Of a DNA stretch of 64,000 nucleotides, positions 42,715 to 51,918 are shown piece by piece; position 1 is the first letter of the stretch, and each line of letters opens with the position of its first letter. The DNA is from Phenylobacterium sp. (lineage in GTDB: Bacteria > Pseudomonadota > Alphaproteobacteria > Caulobacterales > Caulobacteraceae): assembly GCF_013911965.1 (NCBI RefSeq), contig NZ_JACESE010000014.1, positions 43,296 to 107,295 of the forward strand, read 5' to 3'. The notes under the pieces were generated by a model. That model saw only the letters and a list, made by a program, of their open reading frames with translations. It was not told the DNA's origin and did no database searches. The position numbers and the translations under genes are program-made.

Positions 42715-43614
42715 TCAGGGGCGAACGCGCGTCCCGGCTCGCCCGGCGATGACCGCCTCGGCCTCGGCCAGGGCGCCGATGAAGGCCGCTCGTCCGGTCG
42801 CCTCGGCGAAGCGGCACGCCGCGGCCACCTTCGGGCCCATCGAGCCGGGCGCGAAGGTCAGGCTCCGCAACTCCTGCACGGAGGCGTTATCGAGCCGGCG
42901 AGCGTCGGGCGCGCCCCAGTCGAGATAGACCCCGTCCACATCGGTGAGAATGACGAGCCGCTCGGCCTCCAGCCGGAGGGCGAGAAGCGCTGCGGTCAGG
43001 TCCTTGTCGATCACCGCCTCAACCCCGACCAGGTCGCCCTGCGGCGTGCGGCGGACGGGGACCCCGCCGCCCCCGGCGCAGATCACCGTCACCCCCGCCG
43101 CAAGCATCTGGGCGATGATCGGCAGCTCGACCACATCCAGCGGCGCGGGGGAGGGGACCGTGCGCCGCACGCCCGCGCCGTCGGCTGCGAGGCTCCAGCC
43201 TCGCGCACGCAGCTGCGGGGCTTCCGAAGCGGCGTAGACGGGGCCGATCGGCTTGGTCGGGCTTTCAAAGGCGGGGTCGTCGGCGGACACCACGGTCTGG
43301 GTCAGCAGGGCCGCCGTCGCCTGTTGCGGGGCCGCGTTCCGCAGTTCCCGCGCGATGAGGTAGCCGATCATGCCCTGCGACTCGGCGCCCAGCACGTCGA
43401 GCGGCGTCGGCGGCGCGGCCTCATAGGCCGCCGTTTCGAGCGCCAGCAGTCCCACCTGCGGTCCGTTGCCGTGGACGATCGCCGTCTGACGCCCCTCGCA
43501 CGCGCGCGCCAGCGGCGCGGCCGCGGCGCGCATGTTCCGCTGCTGGGCCTCGGCGGAGAGCGGCTCGCCGCGCCTCAGGAGAGCGTTGCCGCCCAGGGCC
43601 AGGACGATCGGCAT
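42715..43614 (-). CDS. arcC: Carbamate kinase
   Basis: A 299-residue amino-acid-kinase fold enzyme. It begins with the conserved VLALGGNALLRRGEPLSAE, then AIVHGNGPQVGLLALE, CAGGGGVPV and VIDKDLTAALLA, ending GSMGPKVAAACRF. It transfers phosphate from carbamoyl phosphate to ADP, making ATP plus ammonia and CO2. It is the last gene of the agmatine operon and starts 5 bases after the agmatine deiminase stop. In agmatine-fermenting bacteria this gene is called aguC. Cytoplasmic. Confidence 0.95.
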   Translation of the reverse strand: MPIVLALGGNALLRRGEPLSAEAQQRNMRAAAAPLARACEGRQTAIVHGNGPQVGLLALETAAYEAAPPTPLDVLGAESQGMIGYLIARELRNAAPQQATAALLTQTVVSADDPAFESPTKPIGPVYAASEAPQLRARGWSLAADGAGVRRTVPSPAPLDVVELPIIAQMLAAGVTVICAGGGGVPVRRTPQGDLVGVEAVIDKDLTAALLALRLEAERLVILTDVDGVYLDWGAPDARRLDNASVQELRSLTFAPGSMGPKVAAACRFAEATGRAAFIGALAEAEAVIAGRAGTRVRP

Positions 43615-43619
43615 GGCTC

Positions 43620-44735
43620 TCAGGCCGAGGCGACGGGGCGACCCAGCGGCTGCTGCTGGGTGATGCAATGGATGCCGCCGCCGCCCAGCAGGATCTCCCG
43701 CCCGGGCGTCGTCAGGATGCGTCGGGTGGGAAAGAGTTCGGCCAGCTTGGCCTGAGCCCTGGCGTCGTGCGGATCGTCGAACCGGGGGGCGACCACCACG
43801 CCGTTGGCGATGTAGAAGTTGACGTAGGAGGCCGCCATGCGGTCGCCGGCCTGCCGCGGGAGCGTCCCGTGGACACGATCGACCCCGGCCGCCTCCTCGG
43901 CGGTGATCACGACGGGCCGGGCCGGCTGGTGCAGCCTGTGCACCTTCAGCGGCCGCCCGCGGGCGTCGCGAAAGCCCTCCAGCCGGCGCAGGGCGTCGGC
44001 CGAGATCTCGTACTGCGGGTCGGAACGATCGTCGGTCCAGGTCAGCACCACCTCGCCGGGGGCCACGAACCGGCAGAGATTGTCCACATGGCCGTCGGTT
44101 TCGTCGAGATGGACCCCTCGGCCCAGCCAGAGGACCGCCTCGACGCCCAGATAGTCGCGCAGCATCGTCTCGATCTCGGCGCGGTCCAGCTGGGGATTGC
44201 GATCGACGTTCAGCAGGCATTCCTCGGTGACCAGGACGCTGCCCTCGCCATCGACGTCGATCGAGCCTCCCTCCAGGACGAAATCGGGCGCGTAGCGGTC
44301 GTCTCGCTCCAGTTCGAGCACCTTCTCGCCCACCAGGTCGTCCTGATCCCAGGGGAAGTAGAGACCGTCCGCCAGACCGCCCCAGGCGTTGAACTTCCAG
44401 TCCACCCCGCGCACCAGTCCGCGATCGTTCACGACGAAGGTCGGCCCGCAGTCGCGAATCCAGCTGTCGTTGCTGGTCATCTCGACGACCCTCACGGCGG
44501 GGTCGAGCATTTCGCGGGCGACCGCGTACTCGCCCGGGGAGGCGCAGACGGTGACCGGTTCGCCCTCGGAAATCGCCGCCGCCACCGCGGCGAAGGCGTG
44601 CTGCGCCGGCTTGGCGCCGTTGCGCCAGTTGTCGGAGCGTTCCGGCCAGAGCATCCAGCAGCCGGCGTGGGGCTCCCACTCGGCGGGCATGCGGAACCCG
44701 TCCTGCCGCGGCGTCGAGGTCAACACCCTAGGCAT
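43620..44735 (-). CDS. aguA: Agmatine deiminase
   Basis: A 371-residue amidinotransferase-fold enzyme that converts agmatine to N-carbamoylputrescine plus ammonia. Motifs: [20 protein letters not shown] at the start, [15 protein letters not shown] (substrate Asp), [12 protein letters not shown] (catalytic His/Asp) and [13 protein letters not shown] near the C-terminus with the nucleophile Cys357. The length and Cys position match the Enterococcus enzyme. It overlaps the permease stop by 8 bases. In most proteobacteria AguA is paired with AguB hydrolase; here it is paired with a carbamoyltransferase and kinase instead. Confidence 0.96.
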   Translation of the reverse strand: MPRVLTSTPRQDGFRMPAEWEPHAGCWMLWPERSDNWRNGAKPAQHAFAAVAAAISEGEPVTVCASPGEYAVAREMLDPAVRVVEMTSNDSWIRDCGPTFVVNDRGLVRGVDWKFNAWGGLADGLYFPWDQDDLVGEKVLELERDDRYAPDFVLEGGSIDVDGEGSVLVTEECLLNVDRNPQLDRAEIETMLRDYLGVEAVLWLGRGVHLDETDGHVDNLCRFVAPGEVVLTWTDDRSDPQYEISADALRRLEGFRDARGRPLKVHRLHQPARPVVITAEEAAGVDRVHGTLPRQAGDRMAASYVNFYIANGVVVAPRFDDPHDARAQAKLAELFPTRRILTTPGREILLGGGGIHCITQQQPLGRPVASA

Positions 44736-46140
44736 CGGGGCGGCCCCTGCGGGCGAGGGCGGTCCGCACCAGGACTTCGCCGACGATCAGGGTGACGATC
44801 ACCCCGCCCCCGACGGCGACCGCATAGGCCGGGTCGAAAGCGCCGGGCGTGTAGATGAAGAAGACGATGGCCTGCAGGACGAAGGCCATGCAGAGCAGGC
44901 TCAGGGTCCACGCCACGCCTTCGCCCCCCGGCACGCGATAGGGGCGGACAAGGTCGGCGTCGATCCGCCGGAGCCTCAGGAAGGCGAGGAAGAGGAGGAT
45001 GTAAGGCAGCAGGAAGACGACCGAGGAGAAGGCGAAGGTGGTCCAGAAGAGATCCTCGGCGTTGGCGGCCAGGAGGCCGTAGAGGAGCAGTACGCCGGTC
45101 GCGATCAGCCCGCCGAGCACGGCGGCGTTGGCCGGCGTCTGGTGCTTCGGATGCAGGCGGCCGAAGATGGCGGGCAGGTCGCCCCGGCGGGCGGCCTCCG
45201 CCGCGGAGCGGTTCGCGCCCAGGGTCCAGGTCACCATGTTGGCCACGAAGGTGTAGAGGGCCATCGCGCCGAGCACGCCGACCACGACCTCGCCCGCGGG
45301 GCCCGCGCCGAACAGGCGACGGAAGGTGTCCGTCAGCCCTTCGATCAGCCCCACCTCGTCGGCGGGCAGGGCCAGCAGGATGCCGACCGTGGCGAAGACA
45401 TAGAAGAAGGCGATGATCACGCCCGCCCGCGTGATCGCCCACGGGACGTCGCGGGCCGGATCCTTCATCTCCTCGCCGGCCCCGGACATCAGCTCGAAGC
45501 CGAGGAAGTTGTAGAGAATGACCGGCAGGAAGGCGAGGCTGGCGCCCCATTGCGGCCGCAGGCTTTCAAGGCTGAACGAGTTGGCCACGCCATGGCGCAT
45601 GGCGTAGGCGACGCCGCCCGCGCCGATGGCCAGCATGATGATCGCCTTGAAGGCCGCCCCGAGGTTCGGGATCCATTTGCTGACGTCCAGGGCGACGATG
45701 TTCACCGCCACGGTGAGCCAGGTCAGGCCGAGGGTGAGCGCGATCTGCGTCCAGAGGCCCATGTCCGGGGCGACGAGCTCGGCCAGGACGCCGGCGAAGA
45801 GGATGTAGACGGACGGCATCCAGAGGGCGACGTTCACCCACCAGAGCCAGGCCGTGCGACCGGCCCAGAGCGGTCCGAAGGCGCGCCGCACCCAGGCGTA
45901 GATGCCCCCTTCCTGCGGATAGGTGCTGCCCAGTTCGGCGGTGATCAGGCCGTAGGGGATGAAGAAGAGGACGAGCGTCAGCAGCCACCAGAAGATCGAC
46001 TGCACGCCGATGGAGGCCGAGGCGGCCAGCTGGTCGATGACCAGAATGGCGCAGACCGTGAACAGCGTCATGTCCAGGCCATGCAGCACCCTTCGGAACC
46101 GTGGCGCCCCCGACGCGGGAGAAGATGCGACTGTGACCAT
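44728..46140 (-). CDS. aguD: APC family amino-acid/polyamine permease (agmatine/putrescine exchanger candidate)
   Basis: A 470-residue APC-superfamily transporter with about 12 hydrophobic helices (for example [20 protein letters not shown] and [17 protein letters not shown]). The TM1 region has [17 protein letters not shown], and the segment [20 protein letters not shown] is typical of polyamine/amino-acid antiporters. Its place between the carbamoyltransferase and deiminase genes equals that of aguD in Enterococcus and lactobacilli, supporting agmatine-in/putrescine-out exchange. AGGAG lies 8 bases before the ATG. The symbol is by gene order, not by proven activity. Confidence 0.85.
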   Translation of the reverse strand: MVTVASSPASGAPRFRRVLHGLDMTLFTVCAILVIDQLAASASIGVQSIFWWLLTLVLFFIPYGLITAELGSTYPQEGGIYAWVRRAFGPLWAGRTAWLWWVNVALWMPSVYILFAGVLAELVAPDMGLWTQIALTLGLTWLTVAVNIVALDVSKWIPNLGAAFKAIIMLAIGAGGVAYAMRHGVANSFSLESLRPQWGASLAFLPVILYNFLGFELMSGAGEEMKDPARDVPWAITRAGVIIAFFYVFATVGILLALPADEVGLIEGLTDTFRRLFGAGPAGEVVVGVLGAMALYTFVANMVTWTLGANRSAAEAARRGDLPAIFGRLHPKHQTPANAAVLGGLIATGVLLLYGLLAANAEDLFWTTFAFSSVVFLLPYILLFLAFLRLRRIDADLVRPYRVPGGEGVAWTLSLLCMAFVLQAIVFFIYTPGAFDPAYAVAVGGGVIVTLIVGEVLVRTALARRGRPDA

Positions 46141-46163
46141 CGGTGGGCTCCTGCGCTCGGCGG

Positions 46164-47171
46164 CTAGAGGACGTTCTCGATCAGCCCGCGGTGATGGGCG
46201 GCGAGCTCCGGCGACGGCCGCTTCAGCCGTGGGTGGATGAGGTGGACCAGGAGCGCCTTCTCGGTGTGCAGGCGGTTCTCGGACTGGTCGTAGACGATCG
46301 ATCGGGGGCCATCGATGACCGCATCGGTGACCTCCACGCCGCGGGAAGCGGGTAGGCAGTGCATGAACTTGGCGTGCGCCGGCGCCCGCGCCAGCAAGGC
46401 TTCCGTCACCTGATAGGCGGGCATGAAGGCGTCCCGGCGCGCTGGAATCTCGGCCTCCTGGCCGATCCACCACCAGAGGTCGGTATAGACGAAGTCGGCG
46501 TCGCGCACCGCCGTCGCCACGTCGTCGGTGATCGTCAGAGACCCGCCGGACGCCTCGGCGTTGGCCCGCGCGATGCGTCTCCAGGCCTCGGGCGCCTGGT
46601 AGCGTTCCGGCGCGGCGTGCGTGAACCGCATCCCCATCTGGGTGCAGATCATCATCAGCGAGGAGCAGACGTTCGTCGCGTCGCCGATGAAGGTGACCCG
46701 CAGCTCCTCCATCGGCTTTCCGGCCTCTCGATGCTCCAGCATCGTGAAGACGTCGCAGACCACCTGGGTCGGATGGTTGTAATCGGTCAGGCCGTTGATC
46801 ACCGGAACGGTGGCGTTGGCCGCCAGCTCCAGGACGGTGGCGTGCTTCAGCGTCCGCGCCTCGATGGCGTCGACCATGCGGCTGATGACCTGGGCGGTGT
46901 CGCGAATGTTCTCCCGCTCGCCGAGATGGATCTCGCCCGGCTTCAGGTAGAGGGCGTGGCCGCCGAGCTTGGTCATGGCGACCTCGAAGGAGATCCGCGT
47001 ACGCGTCGACGGCTCTTCGAAGATCATGCCCAGGGACGCCCCCGCCAGCAGCTTGGGGCAGGCGCCGTCCTTGTCGGCCGCCTTGAGCAGTCTGGTCAGC
47101 TCCAGGATCTGCAGCAGTTCCTCGCGCGAGACGTCCTGCGTGTCGATGAAGTGCCTGGGCGCAGGGATCAT
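46164..47171 (-). CDS. ptcA: Putrescine carbamoyltransferase (ornithine carbamoyltransferase family)
   Basis: A 335-residue transcarbamylase. Carbamoyl phosphate loop: FEEPSTRTRISFE (Ser55-Arg59); NHPTQ at 132-136; HCLPASRG at 270-277 with Cys271. The ornithine-enzyme SMG loop is absent: its place reads YTDLWWWIGQEAEIPARRDA, which points to putrescine-type substrate selection, and the family context (agmatine deiminase, permease, carbamate kinase) agrees. It phosphorolyses N-carbamoylputrescine to putrescine and carbamoyl phosphate. First gene of the operon, with a perfect TTGAC-N4-GTCAA box 60 bases upstream. A catabolic ArgF is the alternative name. Confidence 0.9.
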   Translation of the reverse strand: MIPAPRHFIDTQDVSREELLQILELTRLLKAADKDGACPKLLAGASLGMIFEEPSTRTRISFEVAMTKLGGHALYLKPGEIHLGERENIRDTAQVISRMVDAIEARTLKHATVLELAANATVPVINGLTDYNHPTQVVCDVFTMLEHREAGKPMEELRVTFIGDATNVCSSLMMICTQMGMRFTHAAPERYQAPEAWRRIARANAEASGGSLTITDDVATAVRDADFVYTDLWWWIGQEAEIPARRDAFMPAYQVTEALLARAPAHAKFMHCLPASRGVEVTDAVIDGPRSIVYDQSENRLHTEKALLVHLIHPRLKRPSPELAAHHRGLIENVL

Positions 47172-47230
47172 GAGGCGGTTCCGACTTGGCTCAACCGGCT
47201 CGCACCCTGTCAGTCCGGCCAGGGTCCGCC

Positions 47231-47244
47231 TTGACCGAGGTCAA
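47231..47244. promoter_or_regulatory. Perfect Fnr/Dnr/FixK-type palindrome before the agmatine operon
   Basis: TTGACCGAGGTCAA is a perfect inverted repeat in the TTGAY-N4-RTCAA format of Crp/Fnr-family low-oxygen or NO regulators. Its centre is 66.5 bases before the ptcA ATG, so a transcript start about 25 bases before the ATG would place it at -41.5, the class II activation position. The -10 (CAGGGT by eye) is weak, as expected for an activated promoter. Confidence 0.6.
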
Positions 47245-47305
47245 CCTTGAGCGGCGCCGGGCGCACCGATCGCCCCTGGGCCGATCAGCCGACCGTCTCG
47301 CCCGG

Positions 47306-47342
47306 CAGGGCGGCCGGGCGTGGCGAGGGACGGCCCGCCCTG
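47306..47342 (-). terminator. GC hairpin 5 bases after the TonB receptor stop
   Basis: CAGGGCGG (47306-47313) pairs with CCGCCCTG (47335-47342); CCG/CGG inside may extend the stem past a bulged C. It stands between the receptor gene and the agmatine operon on the same strand, so it would insulate them. No T tract. Confidence 0.45.
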
Positions 47343-47347
47343 GCCGC

Positions 47348-50122
47348 TCACCTCGACCAGCGCAGGGACAGGCCCATGGTCCGGGGCGGGCCGGCGGCGC
47401 TGGCGGAATAGCCCAGGGCCTCGCCGATGAAGCCGCCCTCCTGGATGTAGCGCTCGTCGAGGGCGTTCTTGACGAAGGCGCCCAGCGTCCACCCGCCGCC
47501 GGCCGGACGGTACTCCAGCCGCACGTCGAGTCGCCCGTAGGCGTCCTGCCATTCGTCCTGGACCAGGTCCGGCGCGAGGGCGCGGGAGAGTTCGGGCCGG
47601 TCGTTGTCGTCGGAGAAGAAGAACTTCGAACGCCAGCTGTAGGACGGACGCAGCCTCAGCTCCCCGCCGGGGGCGGGCCAGGCCAGGTCGAGGTAGAGCG
47701 AGGCCTGGTGGTCCGGGGCCAGCCGGAAGCGGTTGCCGGCCATGGCGCCCGACTGCAGCCGCGCGTGGCCATAGGCGTAGGTCGCGCCTGCCGTGGCGCC
47801 CGGTGCGACCACGACCGTGGCTTCGAGCTCGAGCCCATAGGCGCTCGCCTCGCCGGCGTTCACCGTGCGCAGCTGGCCCCCTTCGATCTGGGTGGTCTGG
47901 AAGTCGCGGTACTCATAGGCATAGGCGGCGGCGTCGAGAGCCAGCCGCCGGCCCGGCGGCCGGGCCTTCAGGCCCAGCTCCCAGGAATCCACCGTTTCGG
48001 CCGGCGCGACGCCGAACCTGGCCGGCCCCAGCGGCGTCGTCGGCGCCCCGGCCACCAGGACGGTGGGCCGCCGCCCGCGGGCGTAGGCGCCGTAGAGGCT
48101 ATAGCCGGCCCGGGGCTCATAGCGCGCCGTCAGCCGCCAGCTCCAACCGGAGTCCTCGAGATCGCTGGAGATCTTATCGCCATTCCCCGCCGTCGGCTGG
48201 AAGAGCAGGCCATAGGGCGGCCATTCCTCGACCCAGCGCCCCGCCTCGGGACCGGCCAGATGCTGCAGGAAGGCGCCGCGCCGGGTCTCGTCCATGGTCC
48301 CGGCGGCGATCACCCCGGCCAGGACCGAGGGCCCCAGCGGGACGGCCGGCGAGACGGCGCTCGTCTTGGCGTCGGTCCCGAAGCGAAGCCCGGCGGAGAC
48401 TTCCCACCGCGCCCCGAGCCGCCAGGCGACATCGGCGAAGAGGTCGAAGGCCTCGACGTCGCTGTAGTTCTGGGTGCGCTCCAGATGGGTCGGCTTGAGA
48501 TTGCCCGCTATGGCCAGGGCCGTCGTCCGGCTCAGCGCGTAGCCTCGACGGCTCGCCACCGCCTGCAGCTGGTCGGCCAGGACCGCCTGGCCGAGCAGGC
48601 TCTCGCTCGAGGCCGGCCAGGGCGCGGTGAGCCGGCCCGTCATGCGGGCCAGCTGCAGGCGCTCGTCGATCACCATCGGCACGCGCTGGGTGCCCGACTC
48701 GCGGAAGAGATTGATCCCCAAGAAGCCGCGCCAGGCGCCCCCCGCGTCGTAGGCCAGGCGGATCTCCTGATTGAGCTGGGCCCCCCGCGTCTCCTCCAGC
48801 AGGCTGACGATCGGCAGGGCCATTCCGTCGGCGTCCTGCTGGTCGTCGGCGGCGAAGCGCCGAAAGGAGCTGAGGCTCGACAGGACGAGGCCTTCGCCGA
48901 TTGGTCTTTCCAGCCCGACACTGGCCGAGAAGAGTTCGCGGTCGAGCCCGAGGGGGCGGGGCCGCCCCTGGGCGTCCTGGGCGGACAGGGCGGGCGGCGA
49001 AAAGCGGTCGAGATCGCCCAGCGGCCGGCCGGTCTCGGGATCGGCGGGGGCGAAGGTCAAGGATTTGAGCGCTGGGCCGCTCGGTTCGTCGTGCTGGTAA
49101 TTGACGATCAGGTCGGCCGAGCCCCAGGCGGGGCGCAGGCTCAGCACGATGCGGCCGGCGTCGGTCGAGACCGATTGCAGGTCCGCGCCCCCCAGCAGGT
49201 TCGGGGTGTCGCCGTCGCGCCGGCGGCTGACCACGGCCAGACGCAGGGCGGCGACCTCGCTCAGCGGCTGGTTGGCCGTCGCCTCAAGGCTGCGCCAGTC
49301 ATAGTCGCCGACCTCCAGGCGCAGGCTGATCGCCGGGCGATCCGGATCGGCCTTGTTCTGGATGACGTTGATGGCCCCGGTCATGGCGCTGCGGCCATAG
49401 AGGGTCGATTGCGGCCCCTTCACCACCTCCAGGCGTTCCAGGTCGTAGAGCTCGAAATAGGCGCCGCGCTCCTTCGAGGCCGGCACGCCGTCCTGGAAGA
49501 CCGAGACCCGCGGCTCGCGGGTGGCGTCGCCCGACGCCTGGGTTATGCCGCGCATGGAGAAGCCGGCGCTGGCCGGCGAGGCGGCGGCGATGGTCAGGCC
49601 GGGGGTGAGGGCGGCGACGGCCTCCATGTCTCTCAGGCCGAGCCGCTCGAGCCCCTCGCCGGAGAAGGTGGAGAGCGCCATGGGCGTCTCGGAGGCCAGT
49701 CCCGCCCGCCGCTCGGCCGTGACGACGACCTCCGGCAGGTCGGTGATCGTCGGCGCGGGGGCGGGCGCCGGAGGCGCCGCCGGCGCGGCCGCCGGGGCGG
49801 GGCCGATCATCAGGACGCCGCTCGGCGTCGGCGTGGGCGCAAGGCCGGTGCCGGCGAGAAGCTGAGCCAGCGCAGCCTTCGGCGTGCGGGCGTCCTTGAC
49901 CCGTCCGGAGCGGCGGCCGCGGGTGAGCCGCGGGTCGACGATCAGGGGCTGGCCGGTCGTCAGGCTGTACCAGACCAGGGCGCCGGCCAGGTCCCGCGGC
50001 GGGAGGTCGTAACTGGCCGACGGCGCGGCCTGGGCGAGGGCGGGGCGGGGGGCGGCGAGGCCCAGCGTCACGGCCAGGGCCGCCACGGCCCAGGCGGTCG
50101 TTCGTCGAAGGCGCGCCGCCAT
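47348..50122 (-). CDS. TonB-dependent receptor/transducer with N-terminal STN domain
   Basis: A 924-residue receptor. Signal peptide to about residue 31 (ALAQAAPS); STN signalling domain at about 38-105 (YDLPPRDLAGALVWYSLTTG, AALAQLLAGTGLAPTP); a Pro/Ala linker; TonB-box-like LPEVVVTAERR; plug with MRGITQASGD and VVKGPQSTLYGRSAMTGAIN; barrel ending LSLRWSR. The STN domain contacts FecR in the periplasm, and the fecI-fecR genes directly precede it, so ligand binding should switch on the sigma factor. Loss of iron-siderophore hallmarks is not decidable; the ligand could be a siderophore or another compound. Confidence 0.94.
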   Translation of the reverse strand: MAARLRRTTAWAVAALAVTLGLAAPRPALAQAAPSASYDLPPRDLAGALVWYSLTTGQPLIVDPRLTRGRRSGRVKDARTPKAALAQLLAGTGLAPTPTPSGVLMIGPAPAAAPAAPPAPAPAPTITDLPEVVVTAERRAGLASETPMALSTFSGEGLERLGLRDMEAVAALTPGLTIAAASPASAGFSMRGITQASGDATREPRVSVFQDGVPASKERGAYFELYDLERLEVVKGPQSTLYGRSAMTGAINVIQNKADPDRPAISLRLEVGDYDWRSLEATANQPLSEVAALRLAVVSRRRDGDTPNLLGGADLQSVSTDAGRIVLSLRPAWGSADLIVNYQHDEPSGPALKSLTFAPADPETGRPLGDLDRFSPPALSAQDAQGRPRPLGLDRELFSASVGLERPIGEGLVLSSLSSFRRFAADDQQDADGMALPIVSLLEETRGAQLNQEIRLAYDAGGAWRGFLGINLFRESGTQRVPMVIDERLQLARMTGRLTAPWPASSESLLGQAVLADQLQAVASRRGYALSRTTALAIAGNLKPTHLERTQNYSDVEAFDLFADVAWRLGARWEVSAGLRFGTDAKTSAVSPAVPLGPSVLAGVIAAGTMDETRRGAFLQHLAGPEAGRWVEEWPPYGLLFQPTAGNGDKISSDLEDSGWSWRLTARYEPRAGYSLYGAYARGRRPTVLVAGAPTTPLGPARFGVAPAETVDSWELGLKARPPGRRLALDAAAYAYEYRDFQTTQIEGGQLRTVNAGEASAYGLELEATVVVAPGATAGATYAYGHARLQSGAMAGNRFRLAPDHQASLYLDLAWPAPGGELRLRPSYSWRSKFFFSDDNDRPELSRALAPDLVQDEWQDAYGRLDVRLEYRPAGGGWTLGAFVKNALDERYIQEGGFIGEALGYSASAAGPPRTMGLSLRWSR

Positions 50123-50158
50123 CTTCCTACGAACCTCCGCCCTAAGCTGCGCCTGGCC

Positions 50159-51172
50159 TCACGGCGCGGCCGCGCCTCTGAGCCCGAGTTCGACCGAGCC
50201 GTCGGGCAGCCGCCTGGCGGCGACCGGCAGATAGAGGCTCACCGCCTCGATGAAGGCGTCCGGATCGCCGGCCGGGAAGACGCCGCTGACCCGCAGGTCG
50301 CGCGCATCCGGCGACACCCGGATCGGGCGCGACGGGGCGTAGCGGCTGACCCTGCGGGCGGCGGTTTCCAGCCGCTCGTCCTGGAAGACGATCTGCCCCT
50401 CCGTCCAGGCCTGGGCCTGGGTCACGTCGGCCCGGGAGATCAGGCGTCCGTCGCCGCCGGCCAGCAGATAGCCCTGGCCCGGCCGAAGGCGCGCGGCCAC
50501 CTGGCCCGTCCGGCGGGCGCGAATCTCGACCTGGCCCTCCAGGAGGGTGACCATCGACTGGGCGGCGTCCCGTTCGATGTTGAAGGCCGTCCCCGTGGCC
50601 ACGACCAGATGCTCGTCGACCGCCACGGCGAAGGGCCGCGCGGGGTCCTTGGCGACGTCGAAACGGGCCTGGCCGCGGCTTAAGACCAGGTCGCGGCGTC
50701 GACCGGTGAAGCGGACGCGGACCTCGGCGTCGCTGTCGAGGGTCAGGCGCGACCCGTCGGCGAGTTCGAAGCGGCGGCGCTCGCCGGGTTCGGTCCTGTA
50801 GGCGCGCCAGGACGCCTGCGGCCCGAGGGCGAAGACGCCCGCCGCCGCCACGCCGGCGGCGATCCCGCCGCCGACCAGGAGCCGCCGCGTCAAGGCCGGG
50901 CGCGGCTTCTGCGCCGGTTCCGCAGCCCGCAGCGCCTCGCGCCTCAATGCATCCAGTTCGAGCGCCTCGACCCTGTCGAACAGGCCCATCACCTCGCCCA
51001 CGTCGGCCCAGGCCTCGGCGTTCTCGGGACTCGTCGCGATCCAGGCCTGCAGGGCGGCCTCGTCGGCCGGCGTCCAGCGGTCGTCACTGCGGGCGAGCCA
51101 CAGGGCCGCCGCGGCTTCGGCGGCGTCCTCGGCCGTTGCGATGTCGTGGAAGACCGAATGCAAGGGGCTCAC
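50159..51172 (-). CDS. fecR: FecR family anti-sigma/signal transducer
   Basis: A 337-residue inner-membrane regulator. DUF4880-type N-terminus at 1-65 (AALWLARSDDRWTPADEAAL, SPENAEAWADVG) binds the sigma factor; one TM helix is at about 95-115 (LVGGGIAAGVAAAGVFALGP); the FecR domain follows (LDSDAEVRVRFTGRR, GQARFDVAKDPARPF, ATGTAFNIERD); the C-terminus resembles the STN-contact module (SGVFPAGDPDAFIEAVSLYL). It overlaps the sigma gene by four bases and precedes the STN receptor by 36 bases: a standard sigma/FecR/receptor signalling unit. Confidence 0.93.
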   Translation of the reverse strand: MSPLHSVFHDIATAEDAAEAAAALWLARSDDRWTPADEAALQAWIATSPENAEAWADVGEVMGLFDRVEALELDALRREALRAAEPAQKPRPALTRRLLVGGGIAAGVAAAGVFALGPQASWRAYRTEPGERRRFELADGSRLTLDSDAEVRVRFTGRRRDLVLSRGQARFDVAKDPARPFAVAVDEHLVVATGTAFNIERDAAQSMVTLLEGQVEIRARRTGQVAARLRPGQGYLLAGGDGRLISRADVTQAQAWTEGQIVFQDERLETAARRVSRYAPSRPIRVSPDARDLRVSGVFPAGDPDAFIEAVSLYLPVAARRLPDGSVELGLRGAAAP

Positions 51173-51720
51173 CTGATACGCCGCGCCAGGTGCGCCGCAG
51201 CTCGAACGACGTGCTTCTCCACCGCGCTGACGGAGATGCCCAACCGGTCCGCTATCTCCGCCTGGCGCATCTTCTCGACCCGAAAGAGAATGAAAACGTG
51301 CCGCGTCCGCTCCGGCAGTTCCTCGAGGGCGGCCAGCGCCAGGCGCAGACGCTCCCGATCTATAAGGACGCTCTCGGCCGAGGAATCCTCAGCGGGCAGA
51401 TCCAGGTGCGGGCCGCGCGGCGCCAGAGGGTCGAGGCTCACATGGCGGTTGGCGCTCCGCGCCGCCCGCCGGCGGGCCCGGTCGCGCATCAGGTTGGCGG
51501 CGATCGTGAAGACGTAGGCGTCGGCCGAGCGGACGTCGGTCTCGCCCTCTCGGCGCAGGGCGCGGATGAAGACCTCCTGGGTCAGGTCCTCGGCCTCGGC
51601 GGCGTCGGCCGTGCGGCGCCGGAAATAGGCCATCAACGGCTGCCGCAGCCGCGCGCTGAGCTCCGCCAGCCCGTCATCCGCCGCCGCCGGGGGCGCGGAC
51701 AGATCGCTCTTCAACGTCAC
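51169..51720 (-). CDS. fecI: ECF sigma factor, FecI-like
   Basis: A 183-residue ECF sigma factor starting VTLKSDLSAPP (GTG; upstream GTG and ATG in frame are also possible). Region 2 reads LMAYFRRRTADAAEAEDLTQ, EVFIRALRRE and FTIAANLMRDRARRR; region 4 reads LPERTRHVFILFRVEKMRQA, EIADRLGISVSAVEKHVVRA. It should direct RNA polymerase to the receptor promoter and be controlled by the FecR anti-sigma. It overlaps FecR by four bases. Divergent from the TonB receptor at 51919, so the same region may host both promoters. Confidence 0.93.
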   Translation of the reverse strand: MTLKSDLSAPPAAADDGLAELSARLRQPLMAYFRRRTADAAEAEDLTQEVFIRALRREGETDVRSADAYVFTIAANLMRDRARRRAARSANRHVSLDPLAPRGPHLDLPAEDSSAESVLIDRERLRLALAALEELPERTRHVFILFRVEKMRQAEIADRLGISVSAVEKHVVRAAAHLARRIR

Positions 51721-51918
51721 AGAAGCCACGCCCCAGCGTCTCGCCGCCGTCGGCCCGCCAATGGCCGCGGGGCGCCGGCGCCGCCCGCTCATTCCACTTC
51801 TGTGTGACAGTTTTCACCGCAGCCTGGCGAAAAATAGCCGGTGAGGATTTGGCGCGCCGCCGCGTCCTGCCCTGTGACGCCCCGAGATCCAGACGGGGCT
51901 CCAACGGGGGATATGACG

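Noticed and set aside
46164-47171. Biosynthetic ornithine carbamoyltransferase (argF) as name
   Set aside because: The SMG ornithine loop is missing and the gene is in a full agmatine operon, so putrescine carbamoyltransferase fits better.
47186-50683. Very long open frame antisense to the TonB receptor and FecR genes
   Set aside because: It is a product of high GC and strong third-position bias on the true strand; its protein is rich in Gly, Arg, Ala, Gln and His with no domain, while the opposite strand encodes clear STN receptor and FecR domains.
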